This document shows, piece by piece, positions 39,970 to 48,598 of a stretch of DNA of 64,000 nucleotides. The DNA comes from Microbacterium sp. UFMG61 (lineage in GTDB: Bacteria > Actinomycetota > Actinomycetes > Actinomycetales > Microbacteriaceae). Made by a program: the position numbers and the translations under genes. The number at the start of each line of letters is the position of its first letter. Position 1 is the stretch's first letter. The DNA is taken from NCBI RefSeq assembly GCF_015354505.1, contig NZ_JACAFP010000004.1, positions 1 to 64,000 of the forward strand, given 5' to 3'. The notes beneath the pieces are model-generated. The model was not told the origin of the DNA. It saw nothing but the letters and a program-made list of their open reading frames with translations, and did not search any database.

Positions 39970-40580
39970 AGTCGGCCGCTCTCGGTGAGTTCATCGGCTG
40001 CTCGACCGCTGACCGTGCGGGTCCACCCCGTCGGACCGGGCTCGTAGACGATGCGCGAGTGGCGTCGATCGGTCTCACCCTGCCAGAACTCGACACGCGA
40101 GGGGATGATCCGCCAGAGCACCCACTCGCCCGAGGCGATTCCTTCGCGTGCCGCCGCCGATCTCGCGGCGAGGTCTGCGGCGCTCTCATCGGCGGATGCC
40201 TCGACGACGCGCCCGCGCACTCGAACCGCACGGACGATTGGCTGCCACCAGAAGTTCATCGCCGCGACCGGATGCGCTGCCAGTTGCGCGGCCTTGCGCG
40301 ACGAGCGCGGTCCGGCGAACGCCCACCCGCGCTCATCGACGTCTTTGAGTATCAAAGTGCTCGCGTCGGGAACACCAGCGGCATCGACCGTCGCGAGGGT
40401 GGCCGCCAGAGGCTCGACAACCTCGAGCGCGATCGCCTCCGAGAGCCACGACAGGAAGAGCTCGTCCGGATCATCCGGCAACGCTCTCGCGTCGAGAGGT
40501 GGTGCATCACCTGTGAGCGAAGGCTGGGCGCGCAGCCAAGCGGCGGTCGAACCGTGGTCAGAAGGAAGAGAGGATCTCAC
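39966..40580 (-). CDS. Pyridoxamine 5'-phosphate oxidase-like protein, copy 1
   Basis: This FMN-dependent PNPOx-fold enzyme has 204 residues. It contains PDDPDELFLSWLSEAIALEVVEPLAATLATVDAAGVPDASTLILKDVDERGWAFAGPRSSRKAAQLAAHP and VRVRGRVVEAS, with the C-terminal WRIIPSRVEFWQGETDRRHSRIVYE typical of PdxH. PdxH makes pyridoxal phosphate from pyridoxine or pyridoxamine phosphate. Against classical PdxH the RS-VLLK stretch is varied (STLILK). A close paralogue lies directly upstream at 40635. The GTG start at 40580 has CATAGT six bases before it. It heads the PNPOx-cupin-HAD unit. Confidence 0.87.
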   Translation of the reverse strand: MRSSLPSDHGSTAAWLRAQPSLTGDAPPLDARALPDDPDELFLSWLSEAIALEVVEPLAATLATVDAAGVPDASTLILKDVDERGWAFAGPRSSRKAAQLAAHPVAAMNFWWQPIVRAVRVRGRVVEASADESAADLAARSAAAREGIASGEWVLWRIIPSRVEFWQGETDRRHSRIVYEPGPTGWTRTVSGRAADELTESGRL

Positions 40581-40586
40581 CCCACG

Positions 40587-40592
40587 ACTATG
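40587..40592 (-). promoter_or_regulatory. -10 hexamer for PNPOx copy 1 (leaderless type)
   Basis: CATAGT on the minus strand, six bases before the GTG at 40580. The longer string TGGCATAGTCG is shared with the promoter of copy 2 at 41256-41251. Confidence 0.4.
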
Positions 40593-40634
40593 CCATTGCG
40601 AGCGCGGGGACAGCAGGAACAGCCAGTATGCCGC

Positions 40635-41243
40635 TCAGCGCGTCTCTCGGCCCACGCTGCCCTCCATGACCGATGACACGCTCCAGCCCGCCTCGACCGC
40701 CTCGTAGACCACTCGCGTGTGATGCCGATCCCTCGATCCCTGCCAGAACTCGATCCGCGTGGGCACGATGCGCCACAGCACCCAATCCCCATCAGCGATG
40801 TCCGCCCGCGCGGCAGCGGAGCGCGCAGCGAGATCCGCGGCACTCTCCTCGGCGGTCGCCTCCTGCACACGTCCACGCACCCGCACCGCGCGTACCTGCG
40901 GCTGCCACCAGAAGTTCAGTGCCGCCGCCGGCGCGGCGGCGAGCTGTGCGCCCTTGCGGGACGACCGTGTGCTGGCGAACGCCCATCCGCGTTCGTCGAT
41001 CCGCTTCAGGATGAGCGTGCGAGCGTCAGGCACTCCATCCGCATCGACCGTCGCGAGGGTCACGGTATGCGGCTCCGGCACGCCGGCCGCGTCTGCAGCT
41101 CGCAGCCACGACGCGAAGAGCTCGTTCGGGTCACGGGGCAACTCGTTGAGGTTCCACTCCGGGGCACTGCCGGTGAGAGCATGCCGCCCCCTCAGCCAGT
41201 CGTTGAGGGGGACGGAGTCGTGGTCCTGGTCGTCGTGCGTCAC
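40635..41243 (-). CDS. Pyridoxamine 5'-phosphate oxidase-like protein, copy 2
   Basis: This is a second PNPOx-fold protein of 202 residues, collinear with copy 1 over its whole length: LPRDPNELFASWLRAADAAGVPEPHTVTLATVDADGVPDARTLILKRIDERGWAFASTRSSRKGAQLAAAPAAALNFWWQPQVRAVRVRGRVQEATAEESAADLAARSAAARADIADGDWVLWRIVPTRIEFWQGS. The shared ESAADLAARSAAAR segment is nearly identical and shows tandem duplication. C-termini differ most. The GTG at 41243 has CATAGT seven bases upstream. The two copies may have split substrates or one may act on another flavin- or B6-related compound. Confidence 0.87.
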   Translation of the reverse strand: MTHDDQDHDSVPLNDWLRGRHALTGSAPEWNLNELPRDPNELFASWLRAADAAGVPEPHTVTLATVDADGVPDARTLILKRIDERGWAFASTRSSRKGAQLAAAPAAALNFWWQPQVRAVRVRGRVQEATAEESAADLAARSAAARADIADGDWVLWRIVPTRIEFWQGSRDRHHTRVVYEAVEAGWSVSSVMEGSVGRETR

Positions 41244-41250
41244 GTGATCG

Positions 41251-41256
41251 ACTATG
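41251..41256 (-). promoter_or_regulatory. -10 hexamer for PNPOx copy 2
   Basis: CATAGT on the minus strand ends seven bases before the GTG at 41243. The surrounding TGGCATAGTCG repeats that of copy 1, indicating that the duplication included the promoter. Confidence 0.4.
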
Positions 41257-41275
41257 CCACGACAGTCGGCCCCGA

Positions 41276-42874
41276 TCAGGCGAGTTCGATGAGGTCCTGA
41301 TACTCCTGGCTCCAGATGTCCTCGACACCGTCGGGCAGGATCAGCACGCGCTCGGGGTTGAGTGACTGCACCGCGCCGGGGTCGTGCGAGACGAGCACGA
41401 CGGCGCCCTCGTAGTGCGCGAGCGCGCCCAGGATCTCTTCGCGCGAGGCAGGATCGAGGTTGTTGGTCGGCTCGTCGAGCAGCAGCAGGTTCGCGGACGA
41501 CACCACCAGAGTCGCGAGCGACAGACGTGTCTTCTCGCCTCCCGAGAGCACACCGGCGGGCTTCAGCACGTCATCGCCCGTGAACAGGAACGACCCCAGC
41601 ACCTTGCGTGCTTCCATCTCGGTGATGTGCGGTGCGGCCGACACCATGTTCTCGAGCACCGAGCGATTGACGTCGAGGTTCTCGTGCTCCTGCGCGTAGT
41701 ACCCGACCTTGAGTCCGTGGCCGGGCTCCAGCTGGCCGGTGTCCGGCTTGTCGACCCCAGCGAGCATCCGCAGCAGGGTCGTCTTTCCCGCACCGTTGAG
41801 TCCGAGCACGACGACCTTGGATCCGCGGTCGATGGCGAGATCGACATCGGTGAAGATCTCGAGAGAACCGTACGACTTCGAGAGTCCGGTCGCCATCATC
41901 GGGGTCTTGCCGCACGGGGCGGGCTTCGGGAAGCGCAGCTTCGCGACCCGGTCTTCCTGGCGGACGTCATCGAGTCCGGCGAGCAGCTTCTCGGCCCGAG
42001 CGATCATCTGGTGAGCGGCCGCGGCCTTCGATGCCTTCGCACCGAAGCGGGCCGCCTGCAGCTGCAGCGTGGTGGCCTTCTTCTCGGCGTTGGCGCGCTC
42101 CTTCTTGCGGCGCTCCTCGTCGGCCACCCGCTGGCGCAGGTAGTTCTTCCAGTTCATGTTGTACGTGTCGATGATCTGGCGGTTCGCGTCGAGGTAGAAC
42201 ACGCGGTTCACGGTCTCGCCGACGAGCTCGACGTCGTGGCTGATCACGATCAGCCCGCCCTTGTAGTTCTTGAGGAACTCACGCAGCCACACGACGCTGT
42301 CCGCGTCGAGGTGGTTGGTCGGCTCGTCGAGAATCATCGTCTCAGCGTCGGAGAAGAGGATGCGCGCGAGCTCGATGCGACGACGCTGACCACCCGACAG
42401 GGTCGACAGTGGCTGGTCGAGGATGCGGTCAGGCAGCGAGAGGTTGTTGGCGATGGATGCGGCCTCGGCCTCGGCCGCGTAGCCGCCCTGCGCCTCGAAC
42501 TGCTCGGTGAGGCGCGCGTAGCGCTTCATCGCCTTGTCGGCGACCGCGGGATCGTCGGACCCCATCGCCAGGGCCGCCTCGGACATACCGAGGTTGAGCT
42601 GGCCGAGCCCGCGCGCGTCGAGGATGCGCGTGCGCGCCAGGTCCTCGGGATTGCCCGAACGGGGGTCCTGCGGCAGATAACCGAGTTCACCGGAACGCGT
42701 CACACTGCCACCCGACGGGAGGACATCGCCGGCGAGCACCTTGGTGAGCGTGGTCTTGCCTGCACCGTTGCGGCCGACGAGACCGATCTTGTCTCCGTCG
42801 CTCACGCGGAACGACACGTTCTCCATCAGGAGGCGTGCGCCCACGCGGATCTCGAGTTCGTGCACGGCAAGCAC
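41276..42874 (-). CDS. ABC-F family ATPase
   Basis: This 532-residue protein has two fused ABC domains and no membrane segments, the ABC-F layout of ribosome-acting translation factors and antibiotic-protection proteins. Domain 1 has GRNGAGKTTLTKVL and LSGGQRRRIELARILF with DEPTNHLD. The inter-domain linker is a basic helix pair (RQRVADEERRKKERANAEKKATTLQLQAARFGAKASKAAAAHQ). Domain 2 has LNGAGKTTLLRMLAG and LSGGEKTRLSLATLV with DEPTNNLD. It starts with GTG. The subfamily cannot be fixed by eye (not EttA by its N-terminus), so whether it protects against a drug is open. Confidence 0.92.
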   Translation of the reverse strand: MLAVHELEIRVGARLLMENVSFRVSDGDKIGLVGRNGAGKTTLTKVLAGDVLPSGGSVTRSGELGYLPQDPRSGNPEDLARTRILDARGLGQLNLGMSEAALAMGSDDPAVADKAMKRYARLTEQFEAQGGYAAEAEAASIANNLSLPDRILDQPLSTLSGGQRRRIELARILFSDAETMILDEPTNHLDADSVVWLREFLKNYKGGLIVISHDVELVGETVNRVFYLDANRQIIDTYNMNWKNYLRQRVADEERRKKERANAEKKATTLQLQAARFGAKASKAAAAHQMIARAEKLLAGLDDVRQEDRVAKLRFPKPAPCGKTPMMATGLSKSYGSLEIFTDVDLAIDRGSKVVVLGLNGAGKTTLLRMLAGVDKPDTGQLEPGHGLKVGYYAQEHENLDVNRSVLENMVSAAPHITEMEARKVLGSFLFTGDDVLKPAGVLSGGEKTRLSLATLVVSSANLLLLDEPTNNLDPASREEILGALAHYEGAVVLVSHDPGAVQSLNPERVLILPDGVEDIWSQEYQDLIELA

Positions 42875-42924
42875 AGCGGGATGTCCGTTCGTTCAGGGGG
42901 AATCGGCCGAGCGGCCAAACTCCC

Positions 42925-42930
42925 AGTATA
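42925..42930 (-). promoter_or_regulatory. -10 box for the ABC-F gene
   Basis: TATACT on the minus strand, 50 bases before the GTG at 42874 and just past the stop of the CHY zinc-finger gene, so the ABC-F gene has its own promoter and a leader of about 40 bases. Confidence 0.45.
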
Positions 42931-42948
42931 GATCGCTCGGCTGAGTGT

Positions 42949-43266
42949 TCAGTCGAAGTAGAGGCGGTGGTGCAGCCGACACCCGGGGTTGAAGCCCGCG
43001 GTGCAGCTCGGGCACGCGGACACCTCGAGATAGTCGGCTATGGTCAGCAGCGCACCGCACACACCGCAGAGCACTGCTTCGGTCGAGCGCGCATCCGTCG
43101 ACCACTGGCGCGCATCATGGTCGGCGACCGCCTGGTGACACAGGTGACACGGATACCACTCACGACAGCAGGCGAATCGCAGGGCGATGACATCGAGCGG
43201 CCCGCCGTAGTGCTCGCAGCGCGTCTCGCCGTCGACGAGCAGTCCGTGAACGACCGTTCCACTCAC
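42949..43266 (-). CDS. CHY zinc-finger protein
   Basis: This 105-residue metal-binding protein of the CHY zinc-finger family carries CEHYGGPLDVIALRFACCREWYPCHLCH, then H residues in HDARQW, CGVCG and a final CPSCTAGFNPGCRLHHRLYF, the expected run of Cys and His ligands for several zinc ions. Bacterial members are stand-alone small proteins of unknown role. GTG 43266 begins close to the conserved GLLVDGETRCEHY; the frame is open further upstream only as an antisense shadow of dedA. It is divergent from dedA. Confidence 0.85.
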   Translation of the reverse strand: MSGTVVHGLLVDGETRCEHYGGPLDVIALRFACCREWYPCHLCHQAVADHDARQWSTDARSTEAVLCGVCGALLTIADYLEVSACPSCTAGFNPGCRLHHRLYFD

Positions 43267-43365
43267 AATGACACCACCGCCCGCAGATGTCGCGCCGGCG
43301 GATCTCCCTCTCCAGAGGGATGCGGTCGATACCTCAGAGTGATGCTCCACCCGCCACCTGCTTCC

Positions 43366-43371
43366 TAGCCT
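43366..43371 (+). promoter_or_regulatory. -10 hexamer for the DedA gene (leaderless type)
   Basis: TAGCCT ends six bases before the GTG at 43378, supporting that start in the absence of a ribosome site. Confidence 0.4.
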
Positions 43372-43377
43372 TCTCGG

Positions 43378-43998
43378 GTGGATGTTATCAACGAGCTCAT
43401 TCTGCAGACCGTCGCGTCTCCTTGGCTGTTCGTCGTGCTGCTGGCGGTGACGATCGTCGATGGGTTCTTCCCGCCGGTTCCGAGCGAGACGGTGCTGGTC
43501 GCCGCCGCCGCGGTGCTGGCGTCGACCGGCGACGTCTGGGCGCTGCTGCCCCTGGGGCTCGTCGCTGCCCTCGGCGCGACGATCGGAGACAACCTCGCGT
43601 TCGCCCTCGGGCGCAGACTGGGCACCACCCGCTGGGCGTGGATGCGTCGGCCAGGGATCGCGCGGGCCTTCGCTCAGGCAGAGCGCGCACTCGCACATCG
43701 CAGCGCAGCCCTCATCCTGGGCGCCCGCTACATCCCGGTCGGCCGCGTGGCCGTCAACATGTCTGCCGGCGCACTGCGATTCCCCTGGCGCAGGTTCGTG
43801 CCCCTCAGCATCGTGGCCGGGATCAGCTGGAGCGCGCTCAGCCTCGCGATCGGCCTCCTGGCCGGCTCGTGGGTCCGAGACCAGCCGCTCGTCAGCGCGG
43901 CGATCGGCATCGCGGTCGCGCTCGTCATCGGCCTCGTCATCGACCGGGTCACCGCGCTTCGCCGTCGACGCGTGCCCGTTCCACAACTGGCAGGATGA
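43378..43998 (+). CDS. DedA-family membrane protein
   Basis: This 206-residue DedA/VTT-domain protein has several membrane segments (ASPWLFVVLLAVTIVDGFFPPVPSETVLVAAAAVLA, LGLVAALGATIGDNLAFALGRRLG, then ISWSALSLAIGLLAG and SAAIGIAVALVIGLVI). The DedA signatures FPPVPSE and GDNLAFALGRRLG, with ARYIPVGRVAVNMSAGALRFPWRRF, are clear. The family is linked to lipid flipping and membrane homeostasis, with exact activity varied. Its stop overlaps the sensor kinase start (ATGA), so it is cotranscribed with the two-component system. Confidence 0.9.
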   Translation: MDVINELILQTVASPWLFVVLLAVTIVDGFFPPVPSETVLVAAAAVLASTGDVWALLPLGLVAALGATIGDNLAFALGRRLGTTRWAWMRRPGIARAFAQAERALAHRSAALILGARYIPVGRVAVNMSAGALRFPWRRFVPLSIVAGISWSALSLAIGLLAGSWVRDQPLVSAAIGIAVALVIGLVIDRVTALRRRRVPVPQLAG

Positions 43999-45278
43999 CT
44001 GTCATGGCACGTCGTCGGCCGCGCCCCGAGCGCGCTCTCCGCTTCAGCCGCCGAACTCTCGCGCTCGCGGCGCTCGGCGCTGTCAGCCTCATAGTCTTCT
44101 CCATCCTGGTGCCGCTCCAGGCCGTCCTGTACGGCACGCCGCTGCCTCTCGCGTTCATCCTCGGAGCGACATTGTGCGCGGCACCATTGCTGGCGATCTC
44201 GCGTCCGCGGTGGGCCATCGCCATGTTCTGCGTCGCCGCGTTCTCCCTCCCCCTGCTGGCGACTCCGACGCTCGCGACCACGGCCCCCTGGCCCTGGTCA
44301 GTGCCCGCGCTCCTCACCTTCGTGCTCGTCGTCGGGGTGACGACCTTCGTGCACGGCGCGCGACTGGGCGCCTTCCTCCTCGTCATCGGCGTTCTTCTCT
44401 CACTCACGGCGCCGCTGCTGCGACCTGAGACCGTGGCGACCGTTCCGACAGCCGGCAGCGCCACAGCCGACCTCATCGTGACGAGTTCCGTCGCCACCGC
44501 CATCTATCTTGTGGCGATCCTCGTCGCCGGACGGGTGCGTGTCTCGGCTGAGCTCACCCGCGAGCGCGAGCATTCGGCACTCGAGGAGTCGCGCCGCGCT
44601 CTCGTCGAGGAGCGCACGCGCATCGCCCGCGAGCTTCATGACGTGATCGCCCACAGCATGTCGGTGATCCAGGTGCAGGCCTCGACGGCGCGGTACCGGC
44701 TACCCGACATCGGGGAGGCGGAGGCATCCGAGTTCGAGAGCATCGCGGCCACCGCACGCTCCTCGCTCACCGAGATGCGCCGGATGCTCGGCGTCCTGCG
44801 CACAGAGGATCAGACGGCCGAGCTCGCTCCTCAGCAGGGGCTCTCCGACATCCCCGCGCTCGTCGACAGCATCAGGCGGGCGGGCGTCACGGTGGGCCTC
44901 GAGATCACGGGCTCCGTGACGGATGCGCCGCAGACCGCGCAGATCGCGGCATTCCGCATCGCGCAGGAAGCGCTGAGCAATTCCGTGAGACACGCCTCAG
45001 GTGCCGCGGTCACCCTGCGGGTGCGAGCGGATGCCGATGCGATCGACCTCCGGATCCGCAACGAACGCGCCGCCGCCCCTCCCGTGGCGGGCGGTGGAGG
45101 CTACGGGCTCCGCGGCATGCGCGAGCGCGTCGAACTGCTCGGCGGAACCTTCACTGCCGGACCGACCTCAGACGGCGGGTGGGAGGTCGTAGCCGTCCTT
45201 CCGCTCATCGACGCGACTAGCCGACCGGCTGCCACCGACTCCGCCGCGAATCCCCACCCCATCGAGGAGACCCCGTGA
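43995..45278 (+). CDS. Sensor histidine kinase (NarL-type partner, HisKA_3)
   Basis: This 427-residue membrane kinase has about five to six hydrophobic N-terminal segments (residues 20-180) and no large sensor domain. A HisKA_3 dimerisation domain with the phosphoacceptor His215 in RIARELHDVIAHSMSVIQVQAS follows, then a HATPase_c domain with RIAQEALSNSVRHASGAAVTLRV and GGGYGLRGMRERVELLGG. DesK/LiaS-like kinases that sense membrane state share this form. It starts with an ATGA overlap with dedA and overlaps the response regulator by GTGA. The stimulus is unknown; coupling with DedA hints at membrane stress. Confidence 0.92.
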   Translation: MTVMARRRPRPERALRFSRRTLALAALGAVSLIVFSILVPLQAVLYGTPLPLAFILGATLCAAPLLAISRPRWAIAMFCVAAFSLPLLATPTLATTAPWPWSVPALLTFVLVVGVTTFVHGARLGAFLLVIGVLLSLTAPLLRPETVATVPTAGSATADLIVTSSVATAIYLVAILVAGRVRVSAELTREREHSALEESRRALVEERTRIARELHDVIAHSMSVIQVQASTARYRLPDIGEAEASEFESIAATARSSLTEMRRMLGVLRTEDQTAELAPQQGLSDIPALVDSIRRAGVTVGLEITGSVTDAPQTAQIAAFRIAQEALSNSVRHASGAAVTLRVRADADAIDLRIRNERAAAPPVAGGGGYGLRGMRERVELLGGTFTAGPTSDGGWEVVAVLPLIDATSRPAATDSAANPHPIEETP

Positions 45279-45946
45279 CGATCACCGTACTCATCGCCGA
45301 CGATCAGGCGATGGTCCGCGCCGGCTTCGCGGCCCTGCTGAACGCGCACGAAGGCATCCGCGTCGCCGGGCAGGCGGCGGACGGCGCCGAAGCGGTGACT
45401 CTCGCCGCTCGACTCGATCCCGATGTGATCCTGATGGACGTCAGGATGCCCGGGGTCGACGGCATCGAAGCCACGCGACGCATCCTCGGCCCGAACTACC
45501 GTGCCTCGCACGTCCCTCGCATCCTCATGCTCACCACCTTCGACATCGACGACTATGTCTACGACGCGCTCGAGGCGGGCGCGAGCGGATTCCTGCTGAA
45601 GGATGCGCTTCCCGAAGAACTGGTGCACGCCGTGCGCGTCGTCGCGGGCGGCGACGCGCTGCTCGCCCCCAGCGTGACGAGACGGATGATCGAGCAGTTC
45701 GCCGGGCGCCGCCCACGCGCGCCGCGCTCAGCGACCGCGCTGGCCGAGCTGACGGATCGCGAGCGCGAGGTACTGGTGCTCATCGGCAGGGGCAGGTCGA
45801 ACAGCGAGATCGCCGGCGACCTCTTCATCGCCGAGCAGACGGTCAAGACGCACGTGGGCAAGGTGCTCGCCAAGCTCGGGGTACGCGACCGCGTGCACGC
45901 CGTGATCCTCGCGTACGACGCCGGCCTGGTCGAACCCGCCTCCTGA
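45275..45946 (+). CDS. LuxR/NarL-type response regulator
   Basis: This 223-residue response regulator has the receiver domain at 1-120 with Asp9/Asp10, phosphoacceptor Asp55 in VILMDVRMPGVDG, Thr in MLTTFD and Lys in FLLKDALPEEL. A LuxR helix-turn-helix is at about 155-215 (LTDREREVLVLIGRGRSNSEIAGDLFIAEQTVKTHVGKVLAKLGVRDRVHAV). It is the translationally coupled partner of the kinase. Targets may include the dedA operon or the acyltransferase gene just downstream, as inferred from proximity. Confidence 0.95.
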   Translation: MTITVLIADDQAMVRAGFAALLNAHEGIRVAGQAADGAEAVTLAARLDPDVILMDVRMPGVDGIEATRRILGPNYRASHVPRILMLTTFDIDDYVYDALEAGASGFLLKDALPEELVHAVRVVAGGDALLAPSVTRRMIEQFAGRRPRAPRSATALAELTDREREVLVLIGRGRSNSEIAGDLFIAEQTVKTHVGKVLAKLGVRDRVHAVILAYDAGLVEPAS

Positions 45947-46052
45947 CCCGGGGATCACACCTGGGTAGGGGGTCGAACCAGCCCGCAGGGTGATCCCTCG
46001 CGGGCCACCGCGTTCATACGCTCCTTGGACACCACTTCCGAGGAGGACTCCA

Positions 46053-47369
46053 ATGACCGTCGTCGACGTGCCCCCGCTTGCCGCTCACCGACCCTCGATG
46101 TCGAGCGACCGTGACACCGGGATCGACCTGCTCCGCGCCCTCTGCGTGGTCGGTGTCGTGCTCCTGCACGCGATCATGGTGGGCGTCACAGTCGTCGACG
46201 GCAGCCCGGTGTTCGCGAACGCGAGCGAGGGCACCCGGTGGATCATTCCGGTGAGCTGGATGCTGCAGGTCATGCCGCTCTTCTTCATCATCGGCGGCTT
46301 CGCCGGGCTGATCTCGTACCGGCGCCAGTCCGAGCGTGGCGGCACGGCATCCGCCTTCGTCGCCTCCCGCGTGCACCGTCTGCTGCGCCCCGCGACCGTC
46401 GTGATCGGCATCATGGGAGCAGCGCTGGCGGCCCTCAGCCTCGCCGGTCTCCCTGCCGACATCGTCGCGACGGCGGGCTTCCGCTATGGCCAGCTCCTCT
46501 GGTTCCTGGGAGTGTTCCTGCTCTGCCAGGCCCTGCTTCCGACGCTCGCCCACGCGCACAGCCACATTCCAAAGACCGTGCTGGCCGCACTCGTGCTGGC
46601 CGCGCTGGGGATCGACGCGCTCCGCGCACTGACGGGCATCGAGGGCCTGGGTTTCATGAACCTCGCGTTCGTCTGGCTCGCACTCCAGCAGATCGGATTC
46701 TTCCTCGCCGACGGCGCCGTCGATCGGCTCAGCCGCAGGGTCCGCGGCATCGTGGGGGGCGCCTCCCTGACGGCGCTCGTCGCCACATTCCTCAGCGGGG
46801 TCTACTCCCCTGACCTCATCGCGAACATCAACCCGCCGACGTGCGCGCTGATCCTCGTCGGCATCGTGCACCTGTGCGCTGTGTCGCTGCTGCGCGACCG
46901 ACTCTCGGACGTCAGCCGAAGCCCGGCGGCAGCGGCTTTCAGCAGGTTCGTGAACCGGCGCACGATGACCGTCTACCTGTGGCACATGCCCGTGCTGCTG
47001 GCGATGGCGGGCGTCTCAGCCGCCACCGCGATGATCGCGGGGCTTCCTCTGCCCGAACCGAGCAGCCTCGAGTGGTGGCTGAGCCGCCCGCTGTGGCTCG
47101 TGGCCGCGCTCGCACTCACGGCCGTAGTCGTGATCGCACCCACATCGATCGAGACGCACCCGGCGCCCGCGCTCTCGCGATCGACTCGCCGCATCGCCGC
47201 GGCCGTCACGATCGGCCTGCTCGCGGTCGTGCTTCTGCTCGTCGCCGGTACGAGCGTGCTGACCGCCGGTGTCGCTATGCTCGGACTCCTCTGCGCACGA
47301 CGCCTCGCCCGTGGCTCACACCAGTCCGCGGGCCGCGAGGGCGTCGCCGACGTCGTCCGCGTGGCGTAA
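46053..47369 (+). CDS. Acyltransferase 3 family membrane protein
   Basis: This 438-residue integral membrane protein of the OafA/acyltransferase 3 group has about ten hydrophobic segments. The opening DRDTGIDLLRALCVVGVVLLHAIMVGV contains the conserved catalytic His in the first helix, and MPLFFIIGGFAGLISYRR is also typical. Such enzymes O-acylate sugars or cell-wall polymers. ATG 46053 has GGAGGA six bases upstream; an earlier in-frame start is rejected. It follows the two-component genes by about 100 bases. Its last 54 bases overlap the end of the convergent bioN gene. Confidence 0.88.
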   Translation: MTVVDVPPLAAHRPSMSSDRDTGIDLLRALCVVGVVLLHAIMVGVTVVDGSPVFANASEGTRWIIPVSWMLQVMPLFFIIGGFAGLISYRRQSERGGTASAFVASRVHRLLRPATVVIGIMGAALAALSLAGLPADIVATAGFRYGQLLWFLGVFLLCQALLPTLAHAHSHIPKTVLAALVLAALGIDALRALTGIEGLGFMNLAFVWLALQQIGFFLADGAVDRLSRRVRGIVGGASLTALVATFLSGVYSPDLIANINPPTCALILVGIVHLCAVSLLRDRLSDVSRSPAAAAFSRFVNRRTMTVYLWHMPVLLAMAGVSAATAMIAGLPLPEPSSLEWWLSRPLWLVAALALTAVVVIAPTSIETHPAPALSRSTRRIAAAVTIGLLAVVLLLVAGTSVLTAGVAMLGLLCARRLARGSHQSAGREGVADVVRVA

Positions 47370-47909
47370 CGTCCGCACCATGAGCGGCACGACGCCGCGC
47401 ACCCCGAGACGAACACCCCGCGCCCGCTCGGCGTCTCGCACCGCGCCGGCGAAGGACGCGACGACGGGGATCATCGTCAGTGCGAGCGAGAGCGTCATCG
47501 CCACGGCATCGACATCGACGCCCACGCGGCTCAGCGGACCGAGCCCCCGATACAGCACCGCGAGGAGGTCTCCCATGCGCGTCGTCATCGTTAGCAGCGA
47601 GGCGAGCAGCACGAGGGCGACGATGCGTGCGACGCTGATCCAGGCGATGAGCGGTGACGCGAAGAACCACAGCGCGACACCGAGGATCAGCACGAGCCAA
47701 CGCAACCGCCACACCTCGGCGCTGAAGGCGCGCACCGGAATGCGCGCGAGCAGATACAGACCACCGACGCCGAGCAGGGCCACGGCGATGCTCCCCGCGT
47801 CATGCGGATAGACCGACAGCACGATCGCCAGTGCGGCGAGCAGCGCGAGCTTCACGCCTGCCCCCATCCGATGCACGATGCTCGTGCCGCCTCGGTACTG
47901 CTGGATCAT
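47316..47909 (-). CDS. bioN: Biotin ECF transporter T component
   Basis: EcfT-type transmembrane subunit of the biotin ECF transporter, coupling the ATPase to the substrate-binding BioY. The 197-residue protein has about four to five membrane segments (VKLALLAALAIVLSVYP, AVALLGVGGLYLLA, RLRWLVLILGVALWFFA) and coupling helices with the Ala-Arg-Gly motifs seen near the end (RDAERARGVRLG and DALAARGLV). The start YRGGTSIVHRMGAGVKLALL is typical of BioN. ATG 47909 overlaps the bioM stop as ATGA. The gene end overlaps the convergent acyltransferase gene by 54 bases. Confidence 0.92.
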   Translation of the reverse strand: MIQQYRGGTSIVHRMGAGVKLALLAALAIVLSVYPHDAGSIAVALLGVGGLYLLARIPVRAFSAEVWRLRWLVLILGVALWFFASPLIAWISVARIVALVLLASLLTMTTRMGDLLAVLYRGLGPLSRVGVDVDAVAMTLSLALTMIPVVASFAGAVRDAERARGVRLGVRGVVPLMVRTLRHADDVGDALAARGLV

Positions 47910-48598
47910 GCGCACAGAGCCAGGTATCGCGCGATGACGTCCTGCGGACGACCGGATGCCGCCAACGCACCACCCTCGAACAGCAGGGCGTGATCGCATC
48001 GCGCGGCGAGATCGAGGTCGTGCGTCACGAGGATCACCTGCGCGGGTGCCGCGAGAAGCAGATCGGCGATGCGACGCGCGTTGCGCAGATCGAGCAGAGT
48101 CGTCGGCTCGTCGGCGACGATCAGCATCGGCTCCGTGATGAGCACCGAGGCCAGAGCCAGCATCTGCTTCTGTCCGCCCGAGAGGTCGGATGCCGGAACA
48201 TCCGCATGCTCGGCGAGGCCGTGCTCGGCCAGCACTGCCGCCACTCGCCGCTCCAGGTCGGCGCGAGGCGACCCGCGCAGCGAGAGAGCAAGGTCCTCGG
48301 CGGGCGTCGGCATGAGAATCTGCGACTGCGGGTCGGTGAACACGAAGCCGACACGACGGCGCAGAGCGGAGGTCTCCCGCCGCGTGTCGAGTCCGTGTAC
48401 GCGCACCTGTCCTGCGGTCGGAAGGACGAGTCCGTTGAGGAGACGCGCGAACGTCGACTTTCCTGATCCGTTTGCCCCGATCACCGCGATCCTCGACGCC
48501 GTGAGATCGACACTGACGTCGCGGAGGATCACGCGGCCGTCCCGCTCCACCGACACTCGGTCGAGCGCGACGTCGCGGGTCTGCGTCTCAGGCCGCAC
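47906..48598 (-). CDS. bioM: Biotin ECF transporter ATPase
   Basis: ABC ATPase energising the biotin ECF transporter, about 230 residues from GTG 48598. It has Walker A GANGSGKSTFARLLNG, the Q-loop FVFTDPQSQI, signature DLSGGQKQMLALASVL, Walker B LIVADEPTTLLDL and the switch LVTHDLD. The frame is open to ATG 48640, which would overlap bioY by 53 bases and add 14 residues (RSEIGSPPPPPRH); GTG 48598, overlapping by 11, looks better since the first strand DVALDRVSVERD begins soon after. The stop overlaps bioN. Confidence 0.9.
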   Translation of the reverse strand: MRPETQTRDVALDRVSVERDGRVILRDVSVDLTASRIAVIGANGSGKSTFARLLNGLVLPTAGQVRVHGLDTRRETSALRRRVGFVFTDPQSQILMPTPAEDLALSLRGSPRADLERRVAAVLAEHGLAEHADVPASDLSGGQKQMLALASVLITEPMLIVADEPTTLLDLRNARRIADLLLAAPAQVILVTHDLDLAARCDHALLFEGGALAASGRPQDVIARYLALCA

